From Microbacteriaceae bacterium (GTDB lineage: Bacteria > Actinomycetota > Actinomycetes > Actinomycetales > Microbacteriaceae), in NCBI GenBank assembly GCA_012719255.1, contig JAAYAS010000116.1:1-5338 (forward strand): a stretch of DNA of 5,338 bases. Reading direction: 5' to 3'. The translations under genes and the position numbers were made by a program. The notes under the pieces were generated by a model. It did no database searches. It was not told where the DNA came from and saw nothing but the letters and a program-made list of their open reading frames with translations. Shown piece after piece: positions 4,706 through 5,338 of this stretch (position 1 is the stretch's first letter; every line of letters starts with the position of its first letter).

Positions 4706-5338
4706 ATGAACGCGAGCGATGGCAGCAACACCCCGAAGCGTCCCGACGACCAGCCGCAGGACAGCTGGGGCGCCGTGCCGTGGCAGCAGCCCGGCGCGTC
4801 GCAGCCGGAGCCGCAGCAGCCGCAGGAGGCCGGGCGGCCACAGGGCGAGGCGCCCGGCGAGCCGGCCGGCCACCACTTCTCGGGCGCGTTCGGCGACGGC
4901 GCCTTCGCCGGCCCGCCGGCGCCCGCGGCGACGAGCAGGCCTCGCCCTTCGCTCCGGGCGGCGACGCGCCCCAGTGGCGGCCGCCGCAGGACGAGCCCCG
5001 CGAGGACGCGCCCACCGCGGCCTTCGACGCGCCCGCCGCGCCGTGGCAGCAGCAGGAGCCGGAGCAGGGTCGGCAGGACGAGCCGACGGTCGCCTTCGGC
5101 GCGCCGCAGTCGGCGCCCTGGGAGCAGTCGCCGTCGCAGCCCGAGCCCGACCGCCGGGATGAGCCGACCGTCGCGTTCGGCGAGCAGCGCCCCTGGGATC
5201 AGCCGCAGTCGGGCGAGCAGCGTCCTTGGGAGCAGCGGCCGGCGGGCGAGCAGCGCCCCGGCGGCGAGCCCGGCCCGGCGCCGTTCGGCGCACCGCCCGC
5301 GGCCCTGCCCGGCGACCAGTCGCGACCCTTCGGCGAGC
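4706..5338 (+). CDS. Pro/Gln/Glu-rich low-complexity protein, N-terminal part, with an apparent one-base frameshift; runs off the right edge
   Basis: Not recognised as a named family. ATG 4706 opens MNASDGSNTPKRPDDQPQDS and continues P/Q/E/G-rich to about GPPAPA (res 69-74, near 4927). Past that point the same frame turns into Arg/Ser-rich noise, while the frame one base back reads GDEQASPFAPGGDAPQW and continues in the same composition to the window edge. Both parts have G/C-ending codons and similar content, so they belong to one gene with one base missing between about 4908 and 4932; a G lost from GCG-GGC-GAC near 4927 is the simplest repair. About 211 residues are then visible. They contain no transmembrane segment, no cysteine and repeated DEPTVAFG and PW[QED]Q motifs. 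Actinobacterial proteins of this style often carry membrane or kinase-linked domains further on, which cannot be seen here. It is divergent from the tmRNA. The shift may be a sequencing error, a true mutation or, less likely, recoding. Confidence 0.65.
   Translation, partial: MNASDGSNTPKRPDDQPQDSWGAVPWQQPGASQPEPQQPQEAGRPQGEAPGEPAGHHFSGAFGDGAFAGPPAPAATSRPRPSLRAATRPSGGRRRTSPARTRPPRPSTRPPRRGSSRSRSRVGRTSRRSPSARRSRRPGSSRRRSPSPTAGMSRPSRSASSAPGISRSRASSVLGSSGRRASSAPAASPARRRSAHRPRPCPATSRDPSAS
4999..5202 (+). repeat. Degenerate protein-coding repeats around DEPTVAFG and PWxQ
   Basis: Three tandem units in the downstream frame: REDAPTAAFDAPAAPWQQ from 4999, RQDEPTVAFGAPQSAPWEQ from 5071 and RRDEPTVAFGEQRPWDQ from 5152. 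Shared core is R-x-D-[EA]-P-T-[VA]-A-F-[GD] followed within 3-6 residues by P-W-x-Q. A shorter EQRPWEQRP unit follows at about 5215-5241. DNA of the units has diverged at silent positions (gccttcggc against gcgttcggc), so the protein sequence seems to be kept rather than the DNA being freshly duplicated. Confidence 0.7.

Noticed and set aside
4559..5293. Minus-strand 244-codon Ala/Arg-rich open frame opposite the repeat protein
   Set aside because: Low-complexity shadow of the Pro/Gln-rich gene, spanning the dyad region and the -10 of the real gene, with no motif of its own.
4706..5338. DEPTVAFG repeats as a CRISPR-like or mobile repeat array
   Set aside because: The repeats are in phase with codons, degenerate at silent positions and without uniform spacers, so they are protein repeats. 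No insertion-sequence ends or transposase are present anywhere in the window.

Overview
This window is very GC-rich, and its codons are dominated by G or C at the third position. Together with the gene set (a septum-formation-family lipoprotein, a type II dehydroquinase, a CNNM/CorC transporter and an actinobacterial-type tmRNA), this points to a high-GC actinobacterium, probably in the Micrococcales and perhaps Microbacteriaceae. The family-level guess is an inference from style and gene content, not from a search.

Layout, left to right. (1) 1-1153, minus: the N-terminal 384 residues of a DHA2-type MFS drug-efflux permease, cut by the left edge. (2) 1252-1761, plus: a small secreted lipoprotein of the septum formation family, divergent from the MFS gene across 98 bp. 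(3) 1758-2207, minus: aroQ, type II 3-dehydroquinate dehydratase. It converges with the lipoprotein gene so tightly that one palindromic CTAG holds both stop codons. (4) 2258-2668, plus: a YchJ-family protein with a SEC-C zinc-binding motif, divergent from aroQ across 50 bp. (5) 2691-4019, minus: a CNNM/CorC (HlyC/TlyC-type 'hemolysin') protein, convergent with ychJ across 22 bp. (6) 4170-4534, minus: ssrA, the tmRNA, with tag ANNKRTDFALAA and a strong hairpin terminator between it and the CNNM gene. (7) 4706 to the right edge, plus: the start of a long Pro/Gln/Glu-rich, low-complexity protein with DEPTVAFG repeats, whose reading frame shifts by one base near 4910-4932.

The genes do not form an operon; each is transcribed from its own promoter and neighbours alternate in strand. 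They are mostly housekeeping or envelope functions: shikimate pathway, ribosome rescue, divalent cation handling, efflux and a surface lipoprotein. I found no defence system, mobile element or CRISPR array. The strongest common thread is regulatory. All six protein-coding starts have a TANNNT -10 hexamer ending exactly 6 or 7 nt before the start codon and no usable Shine-Dalgarno sequence, so the whole neighbourhood appears to be expressed as leaderless mRNAs. The other points worth a second look are the frameshifted repeat protein at the right edge, the shared stop codon, the overlapping aroQ/ychJ promoters and the dyad-rich region between the tmRNA and the repeat protein.
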